Source: Talaromyces rugulosus (lineage: Eukaryota; Ascomycota; Eurotiomycetes; Eurotiales; Trichocomaceae). From it: a DNA stretch of 64,000 bases. Of the stretch, positions 11,801-24,600 are shown piece after piece. Each line of letters begins with the position of its first letter. The first letter of the stretch is position 1. The notes under the pieces were generated by a model. That model saw only the letters and a program-made list of their open reading frames with translations, had not been told where the DNA came from and did not search any database. The translations under genes were made by a program, and so were the position numbers. Where the stretch lies: positions 7,006,001 through 7,070,000 of the forward strand of contig NC_049561.1 of the NCBI RefSeq assembly GCF_013368755.1. Direction: 5' to 3'.

Positions 11801-12731
11801 TCGGCATCGGTGGCTTCTTCATCTGTTTCGGGTCTCTCGAGCTGTTGGCCAGCCGGTGCGAGCCTTACATTCCAGAATTTATGGATCATGTAGCACTCAG
11901 GATGCCAGTGTTGATTCTGGCCATTGCGGAATATTTCGACAAACTGCTTGAGGATAGCAGTATGACATCCGTTGCATCTTTGAGCAAATCGCGTAGAGTA
12001 GTGGTAATGACAGTAAACGTGACCTTCGTGCTCATAGTACGAGTCTTGCGCGCCAAATACAGTCGGGCAAACGGAACAAGTGAAATGCTCGATATGATAT
12101 TTGCGATCCAGGGCGGTGATATAGGAGCCCCGTAAAGCACCTCCACAATCATAGCAGAGAAGGTGCAGTCTTCGGAAGTAATCTGTCTCACACAGAGGAT
12201 ATTGTCCGTTTCCGTCCTCCGCATCAACAGGGAAAAATTTAGACGCAACGATATCTCCACAATCCTAGGGTGAAACACCAGTCAGCATAAAGATGCAATA
12301 GTTGTGAGGAAATACAACTAATTCCCACTTACATTGCATTTAAAGCACTCTAGGTGGAAGGTCCCTCCGAGAGCGCGTACGAATTGGCCGGTTAGTGGCT
12401 CTCCACATTTCCTACAAGTGCGGGTAGTGGGTGCTTTGGCACCCTTTGGATAAGGGCGTTGCCTGTCTCTTGGAGCCGATGAATCTTGTGGTTGTTCTGT
12501 CTGGTCTGAGTCCTGACGCCTCGGAGTCCGGTTATCTGGTTGGTAAACAGCTGTGGGAGCTGTGACAAGTGGCTGAGCAGGTGCTCGCTCGAAGGGCTGG
12601 TGGCCATCGATAGGGGAGATAGGAGAATGTGTTTGAGAATTTGTTCCGGCGCCGCTTCCCCAGGGACGAGGGCTGCCTGAGCCGCCATTCCCCGGCATGA
12701 GGATATCGGGAAGCGTTCGATCGGGAGGCAT
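8854..12731 (-). CDS. LIM-domain Rho GTPase-activating protein (Lrg1/Rga type)
   Basis: Proposed exons are 12731-12333, 12264-11562, 11508-10855, 10798-9689, 9628-9342 and 9285-8854, giving about 1194 residues; all five introns are 53-68 nt with consistent phases. After a Pro/Ser/Gln-rich N-terminus come LIM domain 1 (CRKCGEPL...HLECFKC, split by intron 1), LIM 2 (CYDCGGAL...HIEHFTCSVC) ending in CNGC, and a separate LIM-like Cys cluster (CTACKEPI...CASCQKDL). The RhoGAP domain begins at FGVSLDYLV and includes the arginine-finger loop EGIFRKNG and the Pro-rich helix LREMPDPLM. The tail is Pro/Gln-rich. Yeast Lrg1 has the same LIM-LIM-LIM-RhoGAP order and turns off Rho1, affecting wall glucan synthesis; an equivalent role in polarity or wall integrity is inference. 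Confidence 0.9.
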
Positions 12732-14307
12732 GATGATCGATTGAAGGAGGTTTCGAGGCTGTTCCGGAGAAGGTTATGGTATAGCCAAAGAGAAAGGGTG
12801 GGGGGAGGCTAGCTTCAAGTGTGAGGAGAGGGAGGTTTCGGCGTAGTTCGCACCGGTTTCATTACCCCAGACGGCGCAACGAGGGGTGATGAAGACGAAG
12901 GAGGGGCAAAGCCAGCGACAGATTCCAGCACGATTTGCTTCAAGCCATAAGCCGTAGGAATTGGATCCGCTACCGGTGGCTAAACCGCAAGCTCTCTATG
13001 CCTAAATTGGGAGGGAGAAGGCTCAGGCCATGTACCGAGGGCAGAGGGAGGGCGACCTTTCGGGTGATCGACGCCAAGGCGAATGAGGCCACAACACAAG
13101 GGAATCGAGGCGCGGTGGATAGCAATCGAGCGCGAAACTGGGCGAGAAGGATGAGGGATCGGTTTCGCTGCCAGCAGTCATGCGTCTTGGTGAGGCGGGG
13201 AGGGGGCTGGAATCAATCAAGGTCGAGGTGGAAATTCAAGGTGAGACACAACAAGCGGCGGAGCAACTTTAGCCAACTCGAACCTCGACTGCTCGGGGCA
13301 TCCCCAGGATTGAACCCAAAGAGTGGCGGCAAAAAAGACGAGCAGGAAGACAAAACGGGATTACAGCACCCAGCAGACGGGGGGTGGATTGCCCAGCGGA
13401 CAGAGGGAGAGCAATAGAGTGAACAAGAGGGGCTGGGGCTGATTTGTTGTTGTGACCGTGAAGCCGGATAGACGCCCCCCTATCACCCTAGCCCGGCCTA
13501 ACGCTACTTCGGGGCTAGCGCGTCACGTGCACGCCCACCGCCTTTGTGGCTCCACTGGCGATGCTATTTACATCCACCAAGAGGTATTATTATTTTATCA
13601 TGAATGGGGCTGTGCTGGCTGCTGCGGTATGATTTTGATGCTGTTGTTAGCTAGCAGCTGGGGGGCTCTTACGAAAGGATGGGGCTCTGTATGGGCATAT
13701 TAGGCAGTGCAGCTTCAGAGCAAGTATACGGGTATATATATATTGATGTATCCGTGAGGGTACATACTGCATACATGAAGTATACTTATCTAGTATAGAG
13801 CACTGGGTATAAAATGTATGTACCCAGAGATGGCGCATACGTACCGATACATGTGACCGCAGATGCAAACAAGACAAATGCTGCTGGGGGAAGAGAAAGA
13901 AGCAAACAGCCGCCGTAGATAGAGATGACGACAACATCCAAAGCATCACCGCCAGAGCAATCGGCCAGCGAAGACCCATGGTCTTCTGAGTCGTTGGCCT
14001 TTCCTCTCCCAACAGAACCCGCAAAGACTCGACCCCCCCGGTTTCCTGCAGCCTTGTGTGTTTTACTCGCATCCTACAGCTGTCGGTTGGCTGCAGCACC
14101 TCCAATCGCCAGGGGGACTGATTACTTGTCACATCGAGTTTGGCTACAGTTGTCTGAACCACTACTACTAAGGCAGACACTCGTCCAGAGTTCTGCCTGG
14201 GTGACACGCGTGCCGCCTTTCTTTCGTCCATAAATCAACACCACCGACGCCTCTGATTGTTTTCTCTCCCCAACAACGGAGAGGGTCGCTGTTATTGTTG
14301 CGTTGCC
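12732..14307. promoter_or_regulatory. Divergent intergenic region, LIM-RhoGAP / double-E2
   Basis: This 1.6 kb separates the starts of two divergently transcribed genes and must contain both promoters. It is purine/pyrimidine-skewed near the LIM-RhoGAP start and has TATA-rich sequence around 13735-13745. Frames at 12935-13417 plus and 13647-14231 minus have no recognisable domain and are not called. Confidence 0.5.
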
Positions 14308-16086
14308 ATGTCTGATCAGGCTATTCTCCGCATTACACGCGTAAGTGTTATTATTACTGCGAGTTCATGCAGCAGCACGACTTGGTGAGACCTCTAGGCT
14401 GACTGAGAGTGGGGTGGTGGGGTGCGTTTTCCAGGAACTTCGCCAGATCCAGAGTGGAACAGATCTATGTGAGAGACCGTTCACTGCTTAACTTCATCTA
14501 CAACTGAGGAGATGGTGAACTGACTGTCCACAAGCACTTGGGGTAGCATATCGCGAATCCGACATTCGCAATGTGAAAGCGTTGATTGTTGGCCCTCCCG
14601 GCACCCCCTATGAGTTTGGGTTCTTTGAGGTAAGGTATTTCCCAATCGCATGTAACACTTACTGACCCAAAAAAATGAAAAGTTCTCAATCAAGTTTCCA
14701 AAAGGTCTGCTTGTCATCCTGCGATCAGAATTTCTGCTGCTAACATGGCTCCCAAAGATTACCCCGGCAGCCCACCCAAGGTAACAGCGCTCACAACAAA
14801 TTCGGGTCGCTGCCGATTCAATCCTAATATATATGCCGGAGGGAAAGTTTGCTTGTTCGTCCTTGCCGCTTTCTTTTTTTTTCTCAGCTACTGAGCTTTA
14901 CTGATGTATCATTACTAGGTCAATCCTTGGGTATGTCCGATGGCTGACATGGTTTAATTGAGATACTTATTTTCGCGATAGGACATGGCGCGGAGAGAGG
15001 GGCGAAGAGTGGTCATCTGCCCAAGGTCTTGAGTCGGTTTTGATTTCGATCCAGAGCTTGATGTCGGCGAATCCCTATGAGAACGAGCCCGGCTTCGAGG
15101 ATGCCAAAGGTCCAGATGACCAGAAAGCAATGGCCCAATATGTCGCCAAGGTGGATATATCCTCGTGGGAAATGGTCCGACTATGTTGCTAATGCGGTCG
15201 ATATGTCTAGATACAGCACGAAACGCTCCGCATTGCGGTTATCCAGCCACTTGAAGGCGCGTTGGGTATACAAAAGGACGGCTCTGTGATTCCTCCAGAA
15301 GAGATCACAAAAGACAGCGATGACGAAGAAGATACGTTCGCATACGACGATGAAAAATCCATATTTGAACCTTTCGGAGATTTGCGCAAGCGTCGATTCC
15401 TGTGGTACTATGAGTCCTATCTACAAACCATTGATACCGCGGCCCAGAAGGTCGAGAAGGACCAGCAGTTTGAATCGATGGCGTTTGAGCACAACGGCAA
15501 TACCATGATAGGAAAATTTGACTATCCAGAATTGAGGAAACGTCTGGAATTCGTGAAAGAGACTTTGGCCGACGAAACGCAACGCTGGGCTGTGGAAGGG
15601 TTGGCGTCCAAGAAAAACGAATCTAGAATAGCAGCTAGCCTCAAACGCCAGCATGAACAGATAATCGAGGACCTTGGCTCGCGAAAATCTTTCGCTGCCA
15701 ATCTGTCGCTAGTCGATGACAATCCGTTTGTGTGGACAATAACATATTTTGGCCGGCCTATGACCCACCTTGATGGCGGCGTGTTCCAGATCAAAATACA
15801 CTTGAGCCCCAGATTCCCAGATGAGCAGCCACGGGTCTTCGTGGAGACACCTATATTTCACCACCGTGTCTCCAAAGACGGCGTGCTCTGCTATTTCCCT
15901 AGCCGTGACGAGGAATTAAAGTACCATATTGATGCAATCGTGCTAGCTCTAGAAGAGGAGTCTCCTCCATTCGATCCAAGAACCACGGTCAACCTGGAGG
16001 CCATGAAACTGTTCTGGGGTACACCTGAGGAAAAAAAGAAATACAATCGAGCATTGAGACGGGCGGTGGAGAGGAGTACCGAGTAA
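14308..16086 (+). CDS. Ubiquitin-conjugating enzyme with two UBC domains (UBE2Z-like N-terminal half)
   Basis: Eight proposed exons: 14308-14340, 14435-14468, 14535-14629, 14683-14704, 14758-14854, 14919-14930, 14982-15150 and 15211-16086. They keep frame throughout and give 445 residues. The first UBC domain (about 1-165) has RITRELRQIQ, the [14 protein letters not shown] wing, YPGSPPKV and the catalytic block [19 protein letters not shown] with Cys93; the HPN motif is replaced by NPN as in UBE2Z. The stretch [21 protein letters not shown] is also UBE2Z-like. After an acidic linker and a helical region comes a second UBC-like domain (about 300-440) with [23 protein letters not shown] instead of HPN, and DGVLCYFPS with Cys381. 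E2 enzymes pass ubiquitin-like proteins from E1 to substrate or E3. Whether the second domain is active is unknown. The sixth exon is only 12 nt. Confidence 0.87.
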
Positions 16087-16601
16087 GTGCGCATAGTGTC
16101 TTTGGGGGGCGCCGCTTGCTTACCATTAGTGATGATACTAGGGAATTGTAACGATACAAGCTCAAACTTTTGCTACGGCTTCATGATATACCCATCCCTC
16201 TTCATCTATCCAAGCTACCGACATTTTCAATAAGATACCACTAGCGAGCTGAAGGAATGGCGTTTTCTAGGACGGTCCTCTTTTAGGTCCTTTTTTTTTT
16301 TGTTTCTTTCCTCTAGTTACCACTGCTGCCACGGGTTAAGAAAAAAAAACCAGATTGCGAATAACAACGCCATTGAGATGCATTGATTCCGAATAAAAAC
16401 TAGAATAGTACTATCACGCGTTCTCTCTCTCGATAATAATACGTACGGGTAAATGAAGAGGGCCATACTAGTTCGATTTTGGTTAGCGTGATATGGAGTT
16501 TGCGGAGTCTCCTCGCAATAGTGTTCCGGGGCAACTCAACTTCCACGTCTTCGCGCTTCAGTTACCGAACAATCTTGAAATAGCCTAACAGTCAGTCCCC
16601 A
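16087..16601. promoter_or_regulatory. Intergenic, double-E2 3' end to erg26 promoter
   Basis: About 515 bp with T-rich tracts (near 16291-16302) probably holds the 3' UTR of the E2 gene and the promoter of the next gene. No defined regulatory element, such as a clear SRE-like box, was confidently identified. Confidence 0.4.
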
Positions 16602-17909
16602 ATGGCTGAGAAAAAACCCGTTATGGAGCTGGGCACCGTCCTGGTCGTCGGTGGCTGCGGCTTCCTTGGCTGGAACATTGTCGACCAGCTGCTCAACTTC
16701 CCATCTGAAACCGACCCATCCGCAGCTCTGCCCAAAGTCACGGGCGATCCTCGCTTTGAATATCCTTCTCTCAAGAGTCGCTACCCACACTATATTGCAA
16801 AGGTGCACGTAGTCGACCTGCGCACGGCGAACAATCGACTCCCCGGCGCCCAGTACCACGAGGGCGACATCACGTCGATCCCGTCCATGCTGGAGGTCTT
16901 TAAGAAGGTCCAGCCGGATGTCGTTATTCACACTGCCAGTCCGGCGCCGCTGGGATCGACAGACGAATTGCTCAGGAAGGTGAACGTCGATGGGACGAAG
17001 ACATTGGTCGAGGTTGCCGGTGGCGTTCACGGAGACTGGGGAAAGAAGTGCCAGGCATTTGTATATACGAGCTCCTCGTCAGTTGTGCATGATACCAGAA
17101 GCGATTTGATCAACGTGAACGAGACGTGGCCGTATGTGCGAGGGTCTCTGCAGGGGGAATATTACTCCGAGACAAAGGTGTGCATTTTTCTTCTCTTGTC
17201 ACTTTTCCCCCTATGCAAATATCACTAACACTGGGGATCTATCCAGGGATTGGCCGAGGAAATTGTTCTCAACGCAAACAATAACAACCCTTCTGGCATG
17301 CTCACCTGCGCTATTCGCCCAGCTGGCATTGTCGGCGAAAAGGATACGACAGTATCATACAAGATGCTTGAGCACGGTCGCGACGCGTCGGACCTAGCAC
17401 TCCGATTCCAACTCGGCGAGAATAACAATCTATTTGACTTTACCTACGTCGGTAACATCGCTTATGGACACACCCTCGGCGCAATCAGCCTGCTCGCGAC
17501 AGCCGCGCGCAATAAAGCCGGCCAGGCGGCTCCCCTCGACCATGAGCGTATCGACGGCGAGGCCTTCAACATCACCAACGACCAGCCCCTGTACTTCTGG
17601 GACTTTGCGCATGCGCTCTGGGCTCTAATGGACCGCCCAATCGATCCATCTGAAGTCTGGGCCCTCCCCGAGGGCTTCCTACAGGTCGTCGGTGGTATCG
17701 CCGAAGGCGTTTTCGCCCTGCTGGGTAAGACGCCACGGTTGACGCGCAGAGCTGTCCGATACTCATGCATGACGAGGTACTACTCTTGCCAAAAGGCCAA
17801 GCTGAGACTGGGTTACCTGCCCATTGTTGATATGCACGAGGCTGTCGCTCGCACCGTGAGTTTCTGGAATGCCACTGCTGCTGCCGACAACTCCAAGAAG
17901 GCGCAATAG
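16602..17909 (+). CDS. erg26: Sterol-4-alpha-carboxylate 3-dehydrogenase, decarboxylating (Erg26-like)
   Basis: Exons 16602-17177 and 17247-17909 are split by a 69-nt intron (phase 0) right after the YxxxK codons; the product is 412 residues. Erg26 oxidises and decarboxylates the C-4 carboxylated sterol during C-4 demethylation in ergosterol synthesis at the ER. The Rossmann motif VVGGCGFLGWNIV is at about residues 15-27. The NAD-site acidic region VVDLRT follows, then the SDR strand TASPAPLGS, the catalytic Ser-rich stretch VYTSSSSVV and YYSETK. IRPAGIVGEKD, DFTYVGNIAYGH and FNITNDQPLYFWDF are hallmarks of the 3-beta-HSD/Erg26 family. The C-terminus is hydrophobic and probably membrane-associated. 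Aspergilli can carry more than one Erg26 paralogue; I cannot tell which this is. Confidence 0.88.
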
Positions 17910-18661
17910 GTTTTTTTTCTTCTCTTCTTTGTAACAAAATTTATTTGTTGTTTCTTCGATAAGTTGTATGTAATGTGATGCCAAAATTACATGTATATAG
18001 ATTTGAAGAGTTAATTCTTTACTTCTAACTCATTTTCAACAAACAGCCTCTTGTAGACTCATGACTAGATACATCATTGATGTAATCATAAAGCTAAGAA
18101 TTGATAGATACGTTTATAAAAGAGTACTGTGGGGTCGTATATCTCCGAGGGAAATTTTTTTCGTATGACTGTAACGAACCTACTCTAGATACAAACTTGT
18201 AGAGAAGACTCGTACCAACGAGTTACACATCCCTAAACTTGCCGAGTACAAACTCCAGGCTTGAGATAGAAAAAAAAAATGAAAAAAAAATGAAAAAAAT
18301 GAAACCAAAAAGAATAAAAAGAAACAAATGCACGCTTGCAAATCAGTGATATAATGGTCGTAACATGGCATGACAAAAAGAACAAATTGGAGAAAAATAT
18401 AACAGTCGAATGGAAAGTAGACAAGCGGACAAATAAGCACATACACAAGTCGATGATAATGATGCTTTTTGTGGCTTTTTGGACTCGGACAAATAAACAA
18501 AGGAAATAGTAGAAGAGCTAGCTTCACGATTCTTTCATACATAAAAGGAGATTGGTAAGAGGAGTGTATGTGTGGAAAAAAGAGTACATCGGATAAGTAG
18601 GTGATAGTAAAACATATGGTGCTTGAAGGGAGAAAAAAAAGAGATGGGTGAAAGATTCTAT
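17910..18661. other. Convergent 3' intergenic, erg26 / rim15
   Basis: About 750 bp of AT-rich DNA with A-runs around 18269-18300 lies between two stop codons facing each other. It probably holds both 3' UTRs. A 165-codon frame on the minus strand is Phe/Leu-rich low-complexity translation of A-rich DNA and is not called. Confidence 0.5.
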
Positions 18662-21600
18662 CTATCGTCGTTTCCATGGAAGGATGCTACGGCCTACACG
18701 TGGTGTAGCATCGCCGATATCCGACATGGCTGGGGTAGTAGGCACTGGTCGAGGCGTAGCGTCGGGATCGGTGGCAGAGTCAAGGTCCGTATTTTCCTCG
18801 GGCGTCAGTGGAAGCTCTAATTTTGCGGTATCATTCGCTTCTTCGGTCGAGTTGCTGTCTTTGGAGGGTGTGGAAATTTGCGGAACCGATGTCGGCCAAC
18901 TCGTTATTGAAGTCCGTGTCTCTGAAGGATACTCGTGGAGAGGCTCTAAAGCTGAACGTCGCCACTGCTCGGGTGACTTTGAAGAGCGCGGTGACTCTAC
19001 TTCATCCTGTTGCTTCCCAGGAGCAAGCTCATCTTCAGGAAGTTGAAAGGCTTCGAGTCTTTCCCCAAGCTCTTGAATGTCTGACTCCGGACTAGGAGAT
19101 GCTTTTTCCTTGGCGATCAACTCTTCGCTGCCGCTAACAACGCTTCCACGGCTATTTGTCCGCATCATTTCAATGCCGAGCTTTGAACTAGATCGGGGCC
19201 CTTTTGATGTATGTGCTGGGCTACGATGGCGGACATGGTGACTGCCAAGTTCCTCGTCCTCGTCATCCCCGGATTCAGCACATTCATAACGACGATTCTC
19301 TAAGACTTCGCGTTTCGCGCGAATTGCCTCACTCGACCGCTGTTTACGTGGGGTGATCGTACCAGGCATTGCAGACGTAGGTGGTGCTGAAAGGGTATGC
19401 CCTAACTGCGGTATAGGGGGAGGTGCAGGATTGACAGTGCTCGGGTTTGGTTTGGTTTCGATTGGCAAGGGTGCCGCAGCAGCACCTTCTATTCCGAGTC
19501 CATCCGATACATCTCCCCAACTATCTGTGTGACGGCTGATAATGACGGGAACGTCTTCAGCCTTGATTGAATCCATGTCACCAAAGTAGCTGCTTCCAAC
19601 AGAATCTGCACGACTCGAGCCTCTGTAAGAACTAGAGGGAACCGGGTGGAAACCAGACGATGTCGAGCTTGGGCTGTCCTCGGTATGCATGAGGCTGCGG
19701 GGAATCGGGGGAGGAATCATCAAGGAGTGTACTGGAACGTAGTCCTTTGGTGGCGGCTTCCATTGGCAAAACTGACACAATGCCTCTGTCAATTTGGTCA
19801 AAGTTGGTGGCTTTTCGACCAAAGAGTTGAAATGATGTGCCTCCGGAAGATCTTTCAAATACCCTGTCACGGCGATAATAGGTGTATGCCGATTGGCACT
19901 CCGAGTCTCACGCACCATACGAGCCACGTCTGCTCCATTTATTTGCGGAAGTTTGACCTCAGTCATGATGATATCGAATTGGACTTCGCTTAAAGCGTAT
20001 CGCATCGCCTCAGAACCGTTAAGCGCGGTGATGGTGCGACAACGCAGTTTTTCAAAAAGGCGTTCCATAACTAGCCTAGAGACTGGATGATCCTCACAAA
20101 TCAGCACATCCAGAGGACGGAAACTTGGTCCATCCAATAGGTTTATTTGGGATAGTCTCCTAGAGCTCTGGCGTCTTCTTTGTACCTTCAAGAGCGCTTT
20201 AGTACGAGGATCTTCGTTGTCGGATGAGGAGGGCGAAATATCAAATAGCTGACTTCGACGTTTATGATGACCAGGGATAAATGGCTCCTTTCCGGAAATC
20301 TGGTGCGCCTCAGTGTCCTGGGACCCCATTGTCTGTGATCTTGCTCGGATCCCAGCCGATGGTGTTGAGACGGTAGTTGATGAAGCAGAGAGCGAGGGGG
20401 GGCCTGGAACGTTCTTGTCCGGAGATTGAGCGGGGATCCTAGTAGCCTTGTTGGGCGAAGGCGCTGAGGAAGCAAGCTTGACACTAGTTGTTAGACGCGG
20501 GATATCTCCAAGTTTCTCAGGCATGGAACCAACCGATTGTTGCGACTGCGCCGAGGACGACCCGGAAGTCTTTCTGCGTTCGTGATTCTGGCCGGTACTA
20601 AATTGGACCAACAACGGGGAAGAGGGTTGTGAGGGCCGGTTAGGCGAGGAGCCGGTTTGGCTAAATCCAGATGGAGAAACGGGTCGATTGCCCTTGTTCT
20701 GTGAGAGGGTGCGCTGTAGCGGCATCGGAAGAAGTGGACTACTTTCAAGAGATGGTGCAGAACTAGGCGGGGTTGGAGACACGGTTGCCTGCTGTACCGG
20801 TCGTTGCTGAGCCTGCATGGCTTCCTGTCGTAATCGATGGATAACATCCTTATTAGCTTTCTCCAGCATGGACAGGTTTTTAAAGTTGAAGTTCCCAAAG
20901 TCGTCATCCAAGACGGGTTCACTGAGACGTCGACTGCGGGTATCTCGAACGTGCGGGGGGATATGTAGCGGCATGAGCCCTCTTTTTCCCGAGTTTGCTT
21001 GAGTGCGGACCTTGGAGAGCGCGTCATGCGGCCGGTCTGGATACTCCCCTGTCGACAGTGGGTATTGAGCAGGCTGTTGGTCTTCGATATCTTCAAATGA
21101 CTGCAGAGTGGCACCGCGGGCATCAAAGTACTCGGTGTCCTCCGGGTTTTCTGGGTTAGGGACAAATTCTGCCTTATCTTCGAGTAAGGTCTCCCAGTTG
21201 ATATCGACAAACCATGGATGGGCACGGATTTCCGCACCACCGTTCGGGAATTTTTCTTCAATGTTGGCTCCCAGGCGTTGCTCAGGGTTGATGGTCATTA
21301 GCTTATTCATCAAGTCAAGTGCTTCTGGGGAGGCCAATTCATGGGCTTCATCCGGCCAGTTGATCCGTCTGTGTAGAATATTCTCAAAAACCTCATCTGG
21401 TGTCGAGGCATTAAAGGGAGGATACCCGAAGAGGAACTCAAATAGGATACATCCTAATGACCACCAATCACTCATTTCATCTTGACCGACGCCGTTGATG
21501 GTTTCAGGGGCCAAATAGTCGGGGGTACCGACAAATCTTCGATTGTGGTCTTCGGGATCAAACAAAGCCATTGGAGGAGGTGGCATGGACTGCGACGGCG

Positions 21601-24600
21601 GGGTGTTGTGCGATGCAGTGCTGATAGGCTGGCTTACTGGGACTAGATGTGGAGATTCCCCTGCTTCGCTGGGAGCTTCATCTTCAGTGGCCGCTTGAGA
21701 CGGAGGTGGCAGTGGTGCGGGTGCCTCTGTTCCTTCATTTAATGAGAAGGTACGGAAAATTGCGTGTAAAGTGTCACTTCCACCGCTATCACTTCGGTAG
21801 CCAGATGCGCGTCCTGAACCCTCCCGGGTTTGATTGAGACTGAAATATGAGGGCTGGTTGTAGCTTCCCGCGGTATCTGGAGCCATGATGGGGGTCGAAC
21901 TTGGCGAGTGGCCACCTTGGAAATCAAAAGAAGCAGATCTTGAAGAAGCCATCGACATTGCTCGCGGAAAAGGTCCCTGTTTCAGTAAATCCGGCGCCGA
22001 CTCGTCTGGGCTTTTCAACACGCGCTTTTGACGACCAACGAGACCCATGCGCGATAAGCCGAAGTCGGTTAGTTTGAGGTGACCGCTGTGGTCGATGAGA
22101 AGGTTATCTGGCTTCAGGTCACGATGCACAATTCCTCGGTTGTGCAGGTGGACAAGTCCAAGGACAACTTCAGCGATGTATTTCTTAGCCCAATCCTCAG
22201 GCAGGCCACCAAGGATCTTGACCAGAGAAGCGCAATCACCGCCGTTGAGATACTCCATCACTAGATAGAGATATTCTTTACTCGAGAAGGTCCAGTATAG
22301 CTTAGCAACAAAGTCGCTCTCACCCTGCCACATCATGATTGCCCGCTCTGCTTTAACGTTTGTGACTTGATTCTTGGCCACCATGTCTGCCTTCTTGAGC
22401 ACTTTAATAGCAAAATATTCGGCTGTAGACTTCTTCTTGGAAAGGTAGACGCTCCCAAAGGCACCTTTGCTGATGGGCTTGATAATCTCGAAATCTTTGA
22501 TTGACGGGGGTGCCGGGCGAGGCTGAGGCTGGCTCACCGAACTTAAGTGTGGGGAAATGGGAGCCTTGACGTCCGACGATGCCGTCGAGGATTGTCGGCG
22601 GTGGTGATGAATGTGAGAATGCATATACTGGTGTGGCGGTAATCCGTGAGCGGCCAAATCGTTTGTCGACAGCAAGGGAGAGATGCTTGGAGACGGCATA
22701 CTCTCACCACTGGGGAGACGAGGCTTTGAAAGTCGCAACGGAGAGCCTGGTCCTGGAGCCCGAGCGGGTGAAGGCTGTCGGCGCGGAGAACTTGATAAAT
22801 TGGTCAATATGAGACTTTTGCGTTTTCTGCTCTTAGAACTCGTTGCGCGCGATATTCCTTTCTCGGATGATGGGGATTCGTTCCTGATCGCTGCTGCAAT
22901 CAGTGAAGATGAGGGCACACTGCTGCTATCGCTATTGTCGCCGTAATCACTCTCGGCTAGCAGTGATCCGCGTTTGGTCGGGTGAGAAGACCCCAACAAG
23001 CCACTAAGACTTTTGTATGAGCGAGGAGTCGGGCATTCCAACGGGCTCGCAGAGCGAGTCGAGACAGCGACCGACGAGCCACGTCGCGGTGACTGAGAGC
23101 TTGATGAAGGATCTGATGAAACACGTGCAGTTCCTTCGGCGATCTCTTGGGGTTGAGAGGCAGCAGAAGCAACAGATTCGGGGGGTTGAGAGGAGTCCGG
23201 CTGCTCTCGCTCCGGCTGATCTAGTGTCTCCTCCTCTATCTCCTCATCGTACGAAGATGTCGAAGAGTCGGACAAGTCACCCGCCGCAATACGCTCTGCT
23301 TTGTTTAGGGCGGCTTCAATGCATTCTTCGACCATCACCGTGTATTCCACTCGGATTCTCTCAGCGTACTCGACAATACGGCGATGACGGACAACAGCTT
23401 CGACCTTGGCTTTGGCGACCTGTTCAGTGTCGGCAGATAGAGCGGCAAGGCCCTGTTCTTGTTCCAGCGTGTTGCTGCTGGGAGACTGCCATTGAAGGAC
23501 CTGGGAAATACGAGATTCCGATTGTGGCGACAAGGTCCGCAATTCTTCGGCGCTGTCTCCCCGGGTTTCTTTGAGTGCCGGGGTGCTAATTTCCAAGGCA
23601 GTGTCGCAGAGGTCTAGGACAAGCTCAGCGATTCGTGCTAAAGGTCTCCGGACTGCAAAAGAACGACCTCGTCCATGACCAAAGCCGGAGGTAGAAGGGT
23701 CTCGCGATAGAGGCGGTGTTGCAGGGGAAGAGCCGGGAGCCGAGGCCGGCCCTGACGAGGCTGGAGATGGACCAATGGGGAGGCCCTTGTATTCTGCTCG
23801 AGAGGGCGACTGGTTGTCGGCGGACAGGGGTCGTCCCTGACGGGCCTCCAGTGCGTCGAGTACTCTGACAATGGCGTGGCGGTGTTCGTCGAGGTTCTCT
23901 TGGGCGATTTGTACTTCCATCTCAGCGGTGTGTTCCTGCAAACACAGTTCCGAATGCTTCTCGAACCACCACGGGGTGATCTGCCGTTCACAAATTCGAC
24001 ATAGAATGGGCGTTGGGATGCTTTCTTTTGTGGTTCTGGCTTCGTCGCCTTTTTCGGCGAGGGTTGTCAGATGGTTTGCTAGGACTTCTGCGCCAACACC
24101 GAGGGATTCCACTAGGAGTGGAGGAAGATCGATAGTCACTTCTTTCGGTGACGTAGAGGGTCGCAGCATCCACATGGTCTAGATAGTTGTTAGTTACGGT
24201 GTCTTTCTTCTTTTTCTCTTTGAGAGGCGGAGAATCTGGGCTTACATGTCCTTCGCCGTCACCGGAGCGATCGTAAACCATGATTCCTTGAGCTTCCATA
24301 TTGAGCACATTCTCGTCATTGTCTTCTTGTGCTTCTTCCTCGTCCATCTCTCCTGCAACCATGGTTTCACTCTCGCTCTTCTGGGTGTCATCCTCTTGTT
24401 CTGGGCGATTTGCCCTGGATCTCAACATGGAATGGGGACCCATGCGGACGGAAAAACGGACAAAACGGCTTCGAGAATCGTCCTCCTTCATCGAGTTGAT
24501 AGAATCCTGAAAACACGTCTTGTTCGTCCAGAGCAGGTCAGAAACTACCCTGCCCTCCACCGATTCTGGCTGGGTACCGATCACCTGTCTCCAGGACGGG

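Noticed and set aside
12935..13417. 160-codon open frame on the plus strand
   Set aside because: Arg/Gly-rich translation of GC-rich promoter DNA between two divergent genes; no motif.
13647..14231. 194-codon open frame on the minus strand
   Set aside because: No motif; lies in the divergent promoter interval and includes low-complexity stretches.
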